Positions 18,339-27,234 are shown, numbered from the stretch's first letter. The stretch is 34,682 bases of DNA from Clostridiales bacterium (GCA_012520195.1 JAAYOS010000028.1:1-34682), one strand, 5' to 3'. A program made the numbers and translations. Notes: a model not told the origin generated them from the letters alone.

Positions 18339-19631
18339 TTATCTCTCATTTTCCTTTAATTTCAAGTGCTGTCTTAGTGTTTGAGCGATTTTTTCAGCAA
18401 CCAATGCACTACTGTGCTCAATACCCTTATCCATGTCGCGGAGCATAACCTCCCCTGCTGACACCTCGTTCGAGCCGATGACTGCTACGTAAGATGCATT
18501 GATCTTAGAGGCATACTTCATCTGGGCTTTGAGGCTCCGCCCCATTAAGTCGCGTTCGACTGCTACGCCAAGTTTACGCAGTCCTAACGAGAGCTCAGCG
18601 GCAACAGATTTGGTCTCTTCATCAACAGCTACTATAAAGAGATCAGGACCTTCTGATTTGTCAGGTAACGTCTGCGACTCCTCCATTGCAAGAATAAGAC
18701 GTTCAATACCAGAACCGAAACCGAGACCAGGTGTTGAGATGCCCCCAAGCTCACTGACTAGTTTGTCATAACGGCCCCCACCTAAAACAGTACCTTGAGT
18801 GCCCACTCCTGTGGATATAAACTCAAATACAGTTCGAGTGTAATAGTCCAATCCCCTAACAATACGCGGATTTATCGTGTATTCAATACCCGAGTCATTC
18901 AATCCCTGCTTTACACCCTCAAAGTGTTTCTCGCAATCGGGACAGAGGTAGTCAATAATATTGGGCGCCCCTTCAGCTATCTGGCCGCAAGATCTTTCCT
19001 TACAGTCAAGGATCCGCATTGGGTTTCGCTCATACCTACTGTTACATGTCTCGCACAGCTTATCTAGATTCTCTGCAAAGTAGTCCCTTAGCGCAGCATG
19101 GTATTCTGCTCTGCACTCGGGACAACCAATTGAGTTTATCTCAAGACTTACACTGCTTATGCCTAACTTCATTAACAGGGTATCTCCGAGGAGTATTACC
19201 TCAACATCAGCCTCAGGACCCTCAGGCCCAAAGCACTCCACCCCAAATTGGTGGTGCTCTCTGAGCCTACCCTTCTGGGGCTTCTCGTAACGAAAGTTAG
19301 GAACTATATAGTAAACCTTTATTGGCAAGCCTGCCTGAATAAGTGAGTTTTCAATAATCGACCGTACTACCGATGCAGTTCCCTCTGGGCGGAGTGTTAC
19401 CGAACGCCCTCCCTTATCGGTAAAGGTGTACATTTCCTTCTGTACTATATCGGTAGTATCCCCAACTCCGCGGGTAAAAAGTTCGGTATGCTCAAACGTC
19501 GGAAAACGTATCTCGCGAAATCCAAAAAGTCGGGAAACCTCTCTTGCAGTGTTCTCAATCAACTGCCAGGTTCCCACCTCCGAAGGTAGCACATCCTTTG
19601 TGCCCCTCGGTGCCGTTATCTTCTGTGCCAT
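18339..19631 (-). CDS. hisS: histidyl-tRNA synthetase
   Basis: 430 residues. The family start APRGTKDVLP is followed by class II motif 2 (FRYEKPQKGRLREHHQFG), the histidine-binding RGLDYYTRTVFEF and GGGRYDKL boxes, and a C-terminal anticodon-binding domain (about 330-425). It has a CPDC-type zinc-like cluster in the insertion (CxxC, CDLD replaced by ERSCGQ and LCPDCEKHFE). ATG 19631 is chosen over an upstream in-frame start at 19697 because AGGAGG sits 6 bases before it. It is co-oriented with mgsA upstream and aspS downstream. A hairpin with a short T run (19654-19685) in its leader could lower readthrough from mgsA. Confidence 0.97.
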   Translation of the reverse strand: MAQKITAPRGTKDVLPSEVGTWQLIENTAREVSRLFGFREIRFPTFEHTELFTRGVGDTTDIVQKEMYTFTDKGGRSVTLRPEGTASVVRSIIENSLIQAGLPIKVYYIVPNFRYEKPQKGRLREHHQFGVECFGPEGPEADVEVILLGDTLLMKLGISSVSLEINSIGCPECRAEYHAALRDYFAENLDKLCETCNSRYERNPMRILDCKERSCGQIAEGAPNIIDYLCPDCEKHFEGVKQGLNDSGIEYTINPRIVRGLDYYTRTVFEFISTGVGTQGTVLGGGRYDKLVSELGGISTPGLGFGSGIERLILAMEESQTLPDKSEGPDLFIVAVDEETKSVAAELSLGLRKLGVAVERDLMGRSLKAQMKYASKINASYVAVIGSNEVSAGEVMLRDMDKGIEHSSALVAEKIAQTLRQHLKLKENER

Positions 19632-19653
19632 AGAAATCCTCCTATGATATTCT

Positions 19654-19685
19654 AAAAGGAGTTGCCCTTCTGCGAGAACAACCCC
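19654..19685 (-). terminator. weak terminator or attenuator between mgsA and hisS
   Basis: Minus strand: GGGGTTGTTCT, a 3-base loop, AGAA, a GGG bulge, CAACTCC, then four T. The stem contains one G-T pair. The SD of hisS begins soon after. No T-box sequence is present. Confidence 0.5.
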
Positions 19686-19722
19686 TTCATCTAACAAAAA
19701 AGCATGTCAAACTGACTCGGTT

Positions 19723-20142
19723 TTACAGAGATAATGAGTTGCCCTGCCTGATGTTTTTCCTCCAGTCAAGGTCTCCGCGCTCCAGACCGAGAATAAGCAT
19801 CTCTGCGGTTGCCACGTTTGTGGCCATCGGAACATTGTTTAAATCACACAGACGCATCAGGGTCATTACATCTCCGTCCTGTGCCGATGACGAGGACAGA
19901 GGGTCACGGAAGTACAGAACCATATCAATCTCGTTATAGGTTATGCGTGCACCAATCTGCTGGTCTCCGCCCTGTTTGCCGGTCAGAAAACGCTGTACGT
20001 TCAGTCCGGTTGCTTCGGCAACCAGCTTACCAGTCGTTCCTGTTGCACAAAGTTCGTGCTTTGATAGAATTCCACAATATGCAATGCAAAACTGAACCAT
20101 CAGTTCCTTTTTGCTATCGTGTGCGATCAATGCGATCGTCAT
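19723..20142 (-). CDS. mgsA: methylglyoxal synthase
   Basis: 139 residues, near the usual length. Family landmarks are IALIAHDSKKELM at the start, the phosphate-binding ATGTTGKL loop near 33-40, the catalytic Asp60 in GKQGGDQQIGARI, and FRDPLSSSSAQDGDV. It turns dihydroxyacetone phosphate into methylglyoxal and phosphate, a bypass of lower glycolysis under phosphate limitation. A weak SD (GTGGGG, 7 bases) precedes ATG 20142. It lies 34 bases after the minD stop. A frameshifted reading of the minD tail would end in an ATGA overlap with this start. Confidence 0.97.
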   Translation of the reverse strand: MTIALIAHDSKKELMVQFCIAYCGILSKHELCATGTTGKLVAEATGLNVQRFLTGKQGGDQQIGARITYNEIDMVLYFRDPLSSSSAQDGDVMTLMRLCDLNNVPMATNVATAEMLILGLERGDLDWRKNIRQGNSLSL

Positions 20143-20176
20143 TTCAATACCCCACTTTCAGCGAAAAGCATTTCTG

Positions 20177-20917
20177 CTATTTTATCTTCATTAGAGGAAC
20201 CTGCTGGCCGATAATTCTACGCGCAATATTGTAGTAGACTAGCGCGGCGCCGTCGCTTGCCTGTGTAATTATCGGAATCTCACGGTTGGCGCTAATTATC
20301 ACCCTGTCATCCTCAGGAACAACTCCTATGAGCTGTGCCCTCACAATGTCAATTGCGTCGTCTACGTTTGGCGACTTAGCTTTCGCCGTTATGCGTGGAC
20401 GGACGCGGTTAACGATCATTTCAACCTTGGGTGCACCGAGGTTCACAGCCAACTCTACTGCGAGTGCAGAGTCTCTGAGACTTGTCTTATCCAGGGTCGT
20501 TACAATGAGTACCCGGTCTGCAGCTGAAGTAGCCATTCTAAGCGACCTTCCTAAACCTGCTGCACAGTCGATAATGCAGTAATCGAAAAGTTCCTTAGCG
20601 CTCTCTATCATCTTGCCAAACCCGGCATCATATGACTCTTCAAGGCTAAACGGTGCATTTAGCAGACAGAGATTCTCAGTAGTGTTGTTATACACAACTG
20701 CCCTTTCAAGGGTCGCGTTTCCCCGGAGCACATCTCCGAAGTCGAGAGCAGTCATATCTGACAATCCAAGAACAATGTCGAGGTTTCTCAAGCCGATGTC
20801 GGCATCAACTGCAAGTACTCTATATCCCATCGCTGCGAGACAGGTGGAAACGCCTGCAACAACGGAAGTTTTTCCTACGCCGCCTTTACCGGATCCGACA
20901 GCGATTGACTCGCTCAT
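20177..20917 (-). CDS. minD: septum site-determining ATPase MinD, lacking the usual C-terminal membrane helix
   Basis: 246 residues. The deviant Walker A motif GKGGVGKT (residues 10-17, signature K11 and catalytic K16) and the switch region AVDADIGLRNLDIVLGL are typical MinD, as are DYCIIDCAAGLG and the C-terminal RRIIGQQVPLM. MinD normally continues about 15-20 residues into an amphipathic membrane-targeting helix, but here the frame ends at MKIK-stop. One extra A in the AAAA at that point would extend it by about 13 residues, ending in an ATGA overlap with mgsA. No minC or minE lies in the window. It has its own promoter. It normally positions the division site through MinC at the membrane. 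Confidence 0.92.
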   Translation of the reverse strand: MSESIAVGSGKGGVGKTSVVAGVSTCLAAMGYRVLAVDADIGLRNLDIVLGLSDMTALDFGDVLRGNATLERAVVYNNTTENLCLLNAPFSLEESYDAGFGKMIESAKELFDYCIIDCAAGLGRSLRMATSAADRVLIVTTLDKTSLRDSALAVELAVNLGAPKVEMIVNRVRPRITAKAKSPNVDDAIDIVRAQLIGVVPEDDRVIISANREIPIITQASDGAALVYYNIARRIIGQQVPLMKIK

Positions 20918-20949
20918 CTGACATCCCCCATCGGTTCATATACATTTTG

Positions 20950-20978
20950 AGTATAGCAAATCCCCAACATGTTTTCAA
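20950..20978 (-). promoter_or_regulatory. promoter of the minD-mgsA-hisS-aspS group
   Basis: Minus strand: -35 TTGAAA (20973-20978), 17-base spacer, -10 TATACT (20950-20955). It lies in the 168-base gap after mrdA, about 30 bases before the minD start. Confidence 0.75.
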
Positions 20979-21085
20979 TGATTTATTGTGATTAATCCTT
21001 GATTTTACCCTATTATTTATAGAATCGATCCTAAAGTGGTTCCTAAACTTTTTCAGGGAGTTTGCTTCTCTCTACATCTCTCGTA

Positions 21086-23152
21086 TCAATTAATAAGTGA
21101 ATTTTCTTCAATTACCGCATCGAGAGAATCATTGATCCTAAAATACGCATCGAAGATATCTCGCGCGATAACTGCAATCCAGGAGCCCTTGCCTGCTTTC
21201 TCCACAACCACAGCAACCGCAATTTCGGGATTATCGTGCGGTGCATACGCTACAAAGATACCGTTAGCCGTTCCCCTGCCTGTTTGGGCTGTTCCGGTTT
21301 TGCTTCCGACCTTGATTGGATATCCTCTGAATGTTGCAATTGCAGATCCTCTCTCGGATACGGCAAGCATTCCTTCCATTATAGTATCCTCGGTTTCCTT
21401 GCTGATACCCGATTCTCCCAGAATTTCTACCTCCGGCTCATACAGTGTATAGCCATAGTCATAGCTCTTCACCGATTTTAGTATATGCGTCTTGTACCTG
21501 GTTCCCCCGTTGACGAGAGTTGCTACGTAATTTGCCAGTTGAAGAGGCGTGAAAAGATTATCCGACTGTCCGATTGACGACTGTATAGTATCTGCTGCAT
21601 ACCAGACTTCACCCTTCTCCTTGCGGTTTTCAGGGCCGGCCAAAGTACCAGCTTTCTCTCCTTCCAGTTCGATCCCCGTTCTCTCGCCAAGCCCCAGTCC
21701 CGCGGCATATTTGTTTATGTTACCAATACCGCTGAGGCGTCCGATCTCGTAGAAAAAGTAGTTACAGGATACCCTGATGGCATCAACAATATTTATGCTT
21801 CCATGTGTTCTTCTGGAAGTAAGATAAATTTCACACATAGGTTGATACGATGGAGCGTAATACGTATATATGCCTTTGTCAACGATCCTCGTCCTCTTCG
21901 TGATGATTCCTTCTTCTAGAGCAGCTGCTGCAGTCACCATTTTGTATACCGATCCGGGTTCATAAAGCCCGGCCAGCGCTCTGTTATGCATTGGAAGGAG
22001 CTCGTCCTCGAGTAAAGCGTTGTAGTCTCTGTTAAAGTTTGCGAGGTCAAAGGTCGGATACGAGGCCATGGCTAGCACATCTCCGTTTCTAACGTCCACA
22101 ACGACTGCTGCACCTCCGCCAACATCTGCCGACCCTAGGGAGGACCCCTCCTCACCTAACTGTTTTAGCTCATTTATCCTGTTTTCGAGAGCGCGCTCAG
22201 CAGCCTCCTGTAGGCGGATATCTATTGTGAGGAGAACATTGTCGCCAGCTTCAGGCTCTGTGGAATACATTACGTTTGTTACTTTCCCCAGAGTGTTGCG
22301 CTCTTCGATGCGGGTACCACTTCTACCCCGCAACCATGATTCAAACGCCTTTTCAGCGCCAGAGTTTCCCACATAGTCGTCCATCGCATAGCCCTGCTCT
22401 TTATACTCCTCATACTGGCCGTCGAATATTGGCCCGATCCGTCCGAGGATATGAGCTGCGTACGGCGTTTCGTAATTCCTAAGCGACACCGTATCTATCC
22501 TCACGCCGGGTAAGTCTCTCTCCTTAACCGTACCGATCATATCTATATCTATATCCTCACAAAAGACATAGCTCGGGATGTTCAGCCCTACCCTTGTACT
22601 TCTGATATCCTTCTCATAGTTTACAGCACAGAGATACAGAGCGGTTTGGGGATCAGTGTTTTTATCGATTTGGTACTCGATCATCTGGTTTTCGATAACC
22701 TTCCATGCTGGTATATCCTCTTCCCAACCCATAGCGTCAAGATATTTCACAAAACGATTCCACTGAGTAGTGCTTGGATTGGGATCATACCTATAACTGA
22801 TGCCGTTATATCTTATTGGAAGCGTTGTATTGAACTCAATTCCCTTTTCCTGACAGAGTTCTATCATGTGGAGGATTATCTCGTTCTGGCGGTCCGCAGG
22901 CAGTATATCCCACTCGAATGTTATATTATAGCTTAGTCTGTTTGACACAAGGACACGCCCATAGCGGTCCAGTATTTCTCCCCTGTTTGCGTCAACTTTG
23001 ACAGTACGCGTTATCTTCTTTTCTGACTGTCTATAATAGCTATCACCGTTTATGATCTGCAAATCGTAGAGTTTCGCAGTCACAGCAAGTGACATGGCAA
23101 CCACAAGCAGTGCCATTACTACTAATCTAACTTTCAGTTTATTTCCTTCCAT
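21086..23152 (-). CDS. mrdA: class B penicillin-binding protein 2 (elongasome transpeptidase)
   Basis: 688 residues. One N-terminal transmembrane anchor (about 8-28) is followed by the pedestal domain (NRGEILDRYGRVLVSN near 55) and a transpeptidase domain with the three active-site motifs: S401-x-x-K404 (GSVYKM), S462-C-N464 and K618-T-G. It cross-links peptidoglycan outside the membrane during side-wall growth, together with the Mre proteins. The SD GAGG stands 7 bases from ATG 23152. It follows mreD by 27 bases, the classic mreC-mreD-mrdA order, which favours mrdA over a sporulation PBP such as spoVD. Confidence 0.93.
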   Translation of the reverse strand: MEGNKLKVRLVVMALLVVAMSLAVTAKLYDLQIINGDSYYRQSEKKITRTVKVDANRGEILDRYGRVLVSNRLSYNITFEWDILPADRQNEIILHMIELCQEKGIEFNTTLPIRYNGISYRYDPNPSTTQWNRFVKYLDAMGWEEDIPAWKVIENQMIEYQIDKNTDPQTALYLCAVNYEKDIRSTRVGLNIPSYVFCEDIDIDMIGTVKERDLPGVRIDTVSLRNYETPYAAHILGRIGPIFDGQYEEYKEQGYAMDDYVGNSGAEKAFESWLRGRSGTRIEERNTLGKVTNVMYSTEPEAGDNVLLTIDIRLQEAAERALENRINELKQLGEEGSSLGSADVGGGAAVVVDVRNGDVLAMASYPTFDLANFNRDYNALLEDELLPMHNRALAGLYEPGSVYKMVTAAAALEEGIITKRTRIVDKGIYTYYAPSYQPMCEIYLTSRRTHGSINIVDAIRVSCNYFFYEIGRLSGIGNINKYAAGLGLGERTGIELEGEKAGTLAGPENRKEKGEVWYAADTIQSSIGQSDNLFTPLQLANYVATLVNGGTRYKTHILKSVKSYDYGYTLYEPEVEILGESGISKETEDTIMEGMLAVSERGSAIATFRGYPIKVGSKTGTAQTGRGTANGIFVAYAPHDNPEIAVAVVVEKAGKGSWIAVIARDIFDAYFRINDSLDAVIEENSLIN

Positions 23153-23179
23153 AGCTTTTCCTCTTCTTTTGACCGTCCT

Positions 23180-23683
23180 TCACTGCTCGATCCCGATTTG
23201 ACTTATGTACCTTACGGGAAAATAGATTATGGGCAAAAGAATCACCGAATAAATTATTTCCGGGACCGCTGTCCTCCAGAGCTCAGAAATCCCTGCTCTC
23301 CCGATCAATAGGAAAAATATTGTAAAATACAGAAGCGTTGTCAGAGCTGTTACGGCAAGCGACCACAGACAGGCCGTCAAAAAGTTTCTTCGAAACATAT
23401 AGTCGCAGATAAATCCTGCTGCAAGACCGGACCCCATATAGACGAGGGAGTAGTACCCCTCTGGCCCTATTAGCAGTGCATCCTGAACAATACCGACAAA
23501 CAGGCCGAAAGCACCGCCGCGAAGCCCTCCCTCGTACATGGCTATACAGGCGGTCAATACGCCGCCGAGCATCGGATGGACTCCTGCAATTTTCAATCTT
23601 GTAAGCAGGTACTCCTGCATGGTCATGACAATAAGGATAAATCCCACATACATCGACCATCTTTTAAGCTCTGTCCTGTTCAC
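23180..23683 (-). CDS. mreD: rod shape-determining protein MreD
   Basis: 167 residues with five or six hydrophobic segments and the family feature FGLFVGIVQDALLIGPEGYYSLVYMGSGL in the middle (about 60-88). It is an inner membrane component of the elongasome that works with MreC and PBP2. GTG 23683 is preferred because GGGG stands 6 bases upstream; an in-frame GTG at 23695 overlaps the mreC stop codon and lacks an SD. Translational coupling to mreC is likely. Confidence 0.92.
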   Translation of the reverse strand: MNRTELKRWSMYVGFILIVMTMQEYLLTRLKIAGVHPMLGGVLTACIAMYEGGLRGGAFGLFVGIVQDALLIGPEGYYSLVYMGSGLAAGFICDYMFRRNFLTACLWSLAVTALTTLLYFTIFFLLIGRAGISELWRTAVPEIIYSVILLPIIYFPVRYISQIGIEQ

Positions 23684-23694
23684 AATTAACCCCA

Positions 23695-24537
23695 CTATTC
23701 GGATATGTCAAAATCGGTTATTATGAATACCTGTGTCAGTCTGTTTAGATCGACCCTCGGCTCGATAATGGCGTAATCCCCCATCCCGCTAATGTCTTTC
23801 TTGACCTCAGTTACGGTACCGATAACAAGATCCTTGGGGTATACGCCGCCTACTCCTGAAGTTAGGATGATATCGCCGTTTAGCAGCACCGTGTCCTCAG
23901 GAAGGTATGTCAGTTTGAGAAGCCCCTCAGACATAAGCGAAAAATCGCCCTCTGCAACAGCGGGTTCCCTTGTTCTGTAGATGATCGCACCCAGCTCAAC
24001 GTCCGAGTCGATGATCGTAGTCACGATCGACCAGTTGGTCCCCACTTCGGATACATATCCCGCAAAAAAACCCTCCTCGTTTATGACGCAGTCAAAGGGC
24101 TCTATACCGTGAGCTGATCCCTTGCCAATCGTGAATGTGGATGCCCAGTTTGATGTATCCCTTGAGACGATCTCCGCCATCACAAAGGTAAGGTCCCTGC
24201 GCCGCTCACTTAGTCCGAGAAGCTCCCTAAGCCTCTCATTCTCTTCAAGAGCCTGTTTTGATTCGCGGATATCATGTTCCATCTCTGCAATGCGGATGCG
24301 GTACTCTCTGTTTTCTGATCTCAGCTCCTCAACCTCATAGATATATGAGTATGCGGACGAGAAGAGATTTGAGACGCCGTTAGTGACAGCCCGAATAGGT
24401 GTTAGAACGACCCTGATTGTGTCGGACAACGGATTCGCTTCACCTTTGAACATTGCAGTGCTAATCGCGAGCGTAAGTACAACCAACGCCACGAAAAAAA
24501 GTATCAGTGCAGTTCTGTTTCTAAAAAAATCCTTCAC
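23695..24537 (-). CDS. mreC: rod shape-determining protein MreC
   Basis: 280 residues from a GTG start with GAGGG upstream. One N-terminal membrane anchor (about 11-29), a coiled coil rich in Glu/Arg (about 65-108), then the two beta-barrel MreC domains (about 115-275) with GKGSAHGIEPFDCVINEEG and LTSGVGGVYPKDLVIGTV. The extracytoplasmic part scaffolds PBP2 and MreD. Its start overlaps the end of maf by 17 bases and its stop touches the mreD region, indicating one transcript. mreB itself is not in the window. Confidence 0.95.
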   Translation of the reverse strand: MKDFFRNRTALILFFVALVVLTLAISTAMFKGEANPLSDTIRVVLTPIRAVTNGVSNLFSSAYSYIYEVEELRSENREYRIRIAEMEHDIRESKQALEENERLRELLGLSERRRDLTFVMAEIVSRDTSNWASTFTIGKGSAHGIEPFDCVINEEGFFAGYVSEVGTNWSIVTTIIDSDVELGAIIYRTREPAVAEGDFSLMSEGLLKLTYLPEDTVLLNGDIILTSGVGGVYPKDLVIGTVTEVKKDISGMGDYAIIEPRVDLNRLTQVFIITDFDISE

Positions 24538-25111
24538 TTGATATTACCCTCAGCTCCCTCATCATCCTGAGTAAGCGGACAAGGGGCATCCCCACTACAT
24601 TATAGTAGTCACCGTTTATCTGCTCAACGAACAGAGCTCCCTTTCCCTGTATGCCATATGAGCCTGCCTTGTCGATTGGTTCTCCTGTTGCAATATAGGC
24701 ACTTATCTCAGTTTTGCTCAGGTCCCGGAACTTCACATCAGTTTTTTCAACCTCAGTTTTTACCTCATTTAGATTATGGACAGTTATTCCCGTATAAACC
24801 CGGTGCCATCTTCCCGACAGCATTTGAAGAGTTCTTGATGCGTCGTCTTCTCCCAGTGGCTTCCCGAGGATATTCCCGTCTATAGTTACTATTGTGTCTG
24901 CTGCCACAACAGGCAGCTCGGCTCCCCGTTTTACAATAGACATTGCTTTGTTGTAAGAGAGCAGCGAAACATACTCCTCCGGGTCGGTACAGGTAGTTTG
25001 TGGTTCCTCTTCGGCCGGAGCTTCAATCTGGAAATCTGCCCCGATAAGGTGTAGCAAATCCCTTCTACGCGGCGACGTCGATGCGAGTATAAACTTTGAT
25101 ATATAGACCAC
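24521..25111 (-). CDS. maf: Maf family nucleotide pyrophosphatase
   Basis: 196 residues. Diagnostic motifs are ILASTSPRRRDLL at the start, the catalytic VVAADTIVTIDGNILGKP near residue 70, and the GSYGIQGKGALFVEQINGDYYNVVGMPL stretch near the end, read here as GIQGKGA and NVVGMPL. Maf hydrolyses non-canonical nucleoside triphosphates (dTTP/UTP type) and is linked to septum formation. The start is the GTG at 25111, judged from length and family alignment; its SD is weak, so the first few residues are uncertain. It lies 33 bases after dut and overlaps mreC. Confidence 0.94.
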   Translation of the reverse strand: MVYISKFILASTSPRRRDLLHLIGADFQIEAPAEEEPQTTCTDPEEYVSLLSYNKAMSIVKRGAELPVVAADTIVTIDGNILGKPLGEDDASRTLQMLSGRWHRVYTGITVHNLNEVKTEVEKTDVKFRDLSKTEISAYIATGEPIDKAGSYGIQGKGALFVEQINGDYYNVVGMPLVRLLRMMRELRVISSEGFF

Positions 25112-25144
25112 TTCCCGTAATGTCTATTTATAGATGTTTGGATA

Positions 25145-25588
25145 TTATCTGCCGGTTGACCCAAAGCCTCCGGAACCTCTGGCTGTGTCTCCAATATCTC
25201 CTTCGATAAGAGTTGCAAGGACAACAGGCATAATTACGAGCTGTGCTACCCTATCTCCTTGTTGTACAGTATAGGGCAGATCGGAGAGATTGATAAGTCC
25301 GATCAAAATCTCTCCACGGTAGTCGGAGTCTATTACACCAACACTGTTAGCCAAAGTAATTCCGTGTTTAACCCCAAGTCCACTTCTTGCAAACACGAAT
25401 GCAGCGTAGTCTTCGGGAAGACTTAATGCAATGCCCGAAGGTATTCGGACTGTTTTCCCGGGCTGAATCACTACCGGTTCGTCTATGCATGCACGCAAGT
25501 CTATTCCCGCGGCGCCGGCTGTCGCCCTCACAGGTTCAGGCACAACATAGCCGTTATCACTCGGGATTCTCGTATAGGTTATGTTCAT
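25145..25588 (-). CDS. dut: deoxyuridine 5'-triphosphate nucleotidohydrolase (dUTPase)
   Basis: 147 residues with the five trimeric dUTPase motifs: AGIDLRA (motif 1, near 28), FARSGLG (motif 2, near 67), NSVGVIDSDYRGEI (motif 3, near 81), QGDRVAQLVI (motif 4, near 109), and the glycine-rich C-terminal arm RGSGGFGSTGR. It splits dUTP to dUMP and pyrophosphate, keeping uracil out of DNA. Placement between zapA and maf in one direction joins two nucleotide-sanitising enzymes inside a division and shape operon. SD is weak (AAGAG). Confidence 0.96.
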   Translation of the reverse strand: MNITYTRIPSDNGYVVPEPVRATAGAAGIDLRACIDEPVVIQPGKTVRIPSGIALSLPEDYAAFVFARSGLGVKHGITLANSVGVIDSDYRGEILIGLINLSDLPYTVQQGDRVAQLVIMPVVLATLIEGDIGDTARGSGGFGSTGR

Positions 25589-25641
25589 TATATCACTCTT
25601 TGTTTAAGTTTATTTCTGCTCTATAGTGCTACGACCGGTCT

Positions 25642-25956
25642 CTACCGGGTGTTACGCAGCTTGTTTAGCTCCCTCTTGAGCTCTGCATTCTCGTCCTTTA
25701 GCCGTGATAGCTCATCAAAGTAGTCTTTGAGCTGGCTTCTCATATTTTCAGCTGAATCCACTTGGCGGAAATAGTCGTCGGCGATGTTAATAGCCGTAAG
25801 TACCGCCGCATCCAGAGTGGAGATCCCGACAGAGGAGGACACCTCTCTCATTCGCTTGTCCACATGCTCAGCTACTTTTTTTGTGTATTCTTCATTCTCT
25901 TCACCAATCAGACTAAATTCCATATCGCATATTGTTACAACTGTTCTTTTCTTCAT
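25642..25956 (-). CDS. zapA: cell division protein ZapA
   Basis: 104 residues. The N-terminal ZapA fold begins TVVTICDMEFSLIGEENEEY; the helix AAVLTAINIADDYFR is characteristic, and the C-terminal part (about 58-102) is a Glu/Arg/Lys/Leu-rich coiled coil. It promotes FtsZ bundling at mid-cell. ATG 25956 is chosen over a longer frame to 26031 because AGGAGG stands 7 bases before it. It is the first gene of the zapA-dut-maf-mreC-mreD-mrdA run and is divergent from dnaD, with about 240 bases of intergenic DNA. Confidence 0.92.
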   Translation of the reverse strand: MKKRTVVTICDMEFSLIGEENEEYTKKVAEHVDKRMREVSSSVGISTLDAAVLTAINIADDYFRQVDSAENMRSQLKDYFDELSRLKDENAELKRELNKLRNTR

Positions 25957-26130
25957 ATTACCGCCTCCTACCCGCCATAGCGTTTTTTTGTCCCTAATCT
26001 GTCGTAATAATGCGTAAAAGTCATCTATCACACTATAACATATATTGTCGCAGTTTTAAATCCAAACCTCTTGACTTTTGAGTAGTATAGCGAGAATATG
26101 TACCTGAGATCTATTTTTCACTGTTTACCA

Positions 26131-26159
26131 TTTCCCTTTTCAAAGATTTAGACTATAAT
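26131..26159 (+). promoter_or_regulatory. possible promoter of the dnaD gene
   Basis: Consensus -10 TATAAT (26154-26159) with a poor -35 (TTTCCC, 26131-26136) at a 17-base spacing. It would give a leader of about 35 bases. Confidence 0.5.
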
Positions 26160-26199
26160 GGATGTACAGAACTGTTGTCTGCAAAACTGAAAGGAAGTA

Positions 26200-27228
26200 A
26201 TGATGCCCCAAACTATTAGTAGCTCGAAAGGTATTAACATAACTCTTGAGGATGCTGACAAATTGATCCGCAGCGGAAACGGCAATGCATGCCTGTACTA
26301 TCTCTGCGCGAATTTCTGCGGCCAGGATTCGGTTGCCGCCATCTCCAAGCAATTGGGTTGGACACAGGAGAAAGCTCTTGCAGCGCGCACGGCTCTGGAG
26401 GCTATAGGGCTATGCGACTCTTTGAGCAGCGAGCCACCTTTGAACGAAAATATGCCGTCCTACACGCCAAACGAAATTAATACAGTCGCTGAGGGGGATC
26501 CTGTTTTTAGCACCCTTATTGAATATACAAAGATCCGCTTGAACAGAATTCTGACCCCCACCGATCTCCGGACACTCCTAGGCCTGTACAATCACCTCGG
26601 GCTCCCTGCCGGAGTCATCATGCTTCTGGTCAGCTATACAGTTGAGAATGTCCGAAAGCGGCGTGGCGAGACAGCCCGTGTAGGTATGGCCGCAATCGAG
26701 AGGGAGGGTTTCTACTGGCACCGCCTAGGAATCGTTACCGAGGCTAGAGCTGAGGAATACATAAGGGAAAAAACCGAGGAAGACAACAAGATCCTTTCGA
26801 TGGCAAGTCTGTTGAACATTCGCGGCCGCACACCCACAGTCACCGAGGAGAAGTACCTCAAAAAGTGGTCAAGCTACGGTATGGATTCGGATGTACTCTA
26901 TACTGCGTACGACAGAACCGTCACAAACACCGGATCACTGAGGTGGAAGTACATGGACCGCATCCTAGAATCATGGCACACAAAGGGCATCCGTACCTCT
27001 GCCGACCTAATGCAGAAGGAGCGGCAAAAGGCAGTCTCTCCAATGGAGTACAGTACAAAGGATGATCCAAGAGCCGCAGGCAATGCGACAGATTCCACTT
27101 CAGGCGCAAGCAATGTCCAACACATTCAAACTAATAGCGATGCGATAGCCACAGAAAATGCCGCTGAGCGGCTTAAGCGAATACGAGCCTCCCGAGGCAA
27201 TCCACCCCGGGATTCCGAAAGCAGGTGA
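26200..27228 (+). CDS. DnaD domain replication initiation protein
   Basis: 342 residues. A weak winged-helix-like N-terminal part (about 12-75) is followed by two DnaD/DnaB-II (DDBH2) helical domains: one at about 100-190 (NRILTPTDLRTLLGLYNHLG) and one at about 205-275 that ends in the YMDRILESW form of the family YxxxIxxxW motif. The last 70 residues look disordered (Ser/Asn/Asp-rich). In Bacillota, DnaD-type proteins help load the replicative helicase at origins and restart sites. The SD AAAGGA stands 4 bases before the first of two adjacent ATG codons (26200, 26203) and 7 before the second, so MPQ may be the true start. The DnaC-like gene follows 6 bases later. Confidence 0.9.
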   Translation: MMPQTISSSKGINITLEDADKLIRSGNGNACLYYLCANFCGQDSVAAISKQLGWTQEKALAARTALEAIGLCDSLSSEPPLNENMPSYTPNEINTVAEGDPVFSTLIEYTKIRLNRILTPTDLRTLLGLYNHLGLPAGVIMLLVSYTVENVRKRRGETARVGMAAIEREGFYWHRLGIVTEARAEEYIREKTEEDNKILSMASLLNIRGRTPTVTEEKYLKKWSSYGMDSDVLYTAYDRTVTNTGSLRWKYMDRILESWHTKGIRTSADLMQKERQKAVSPMEYSTKDDPRAAGNATDSTSGASNVQHIQTNSDAIATENAAERLKRIRASRGNPPRDSESR

Positions 27229-27234
27229 CTCTAG

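Noticed and set aside
19632-19722. T-box riboswitch ahead of hisS
   Set aside because: The conserved T-box sequence and specifier stem are absent; only a small hairpin with a short T run is present.
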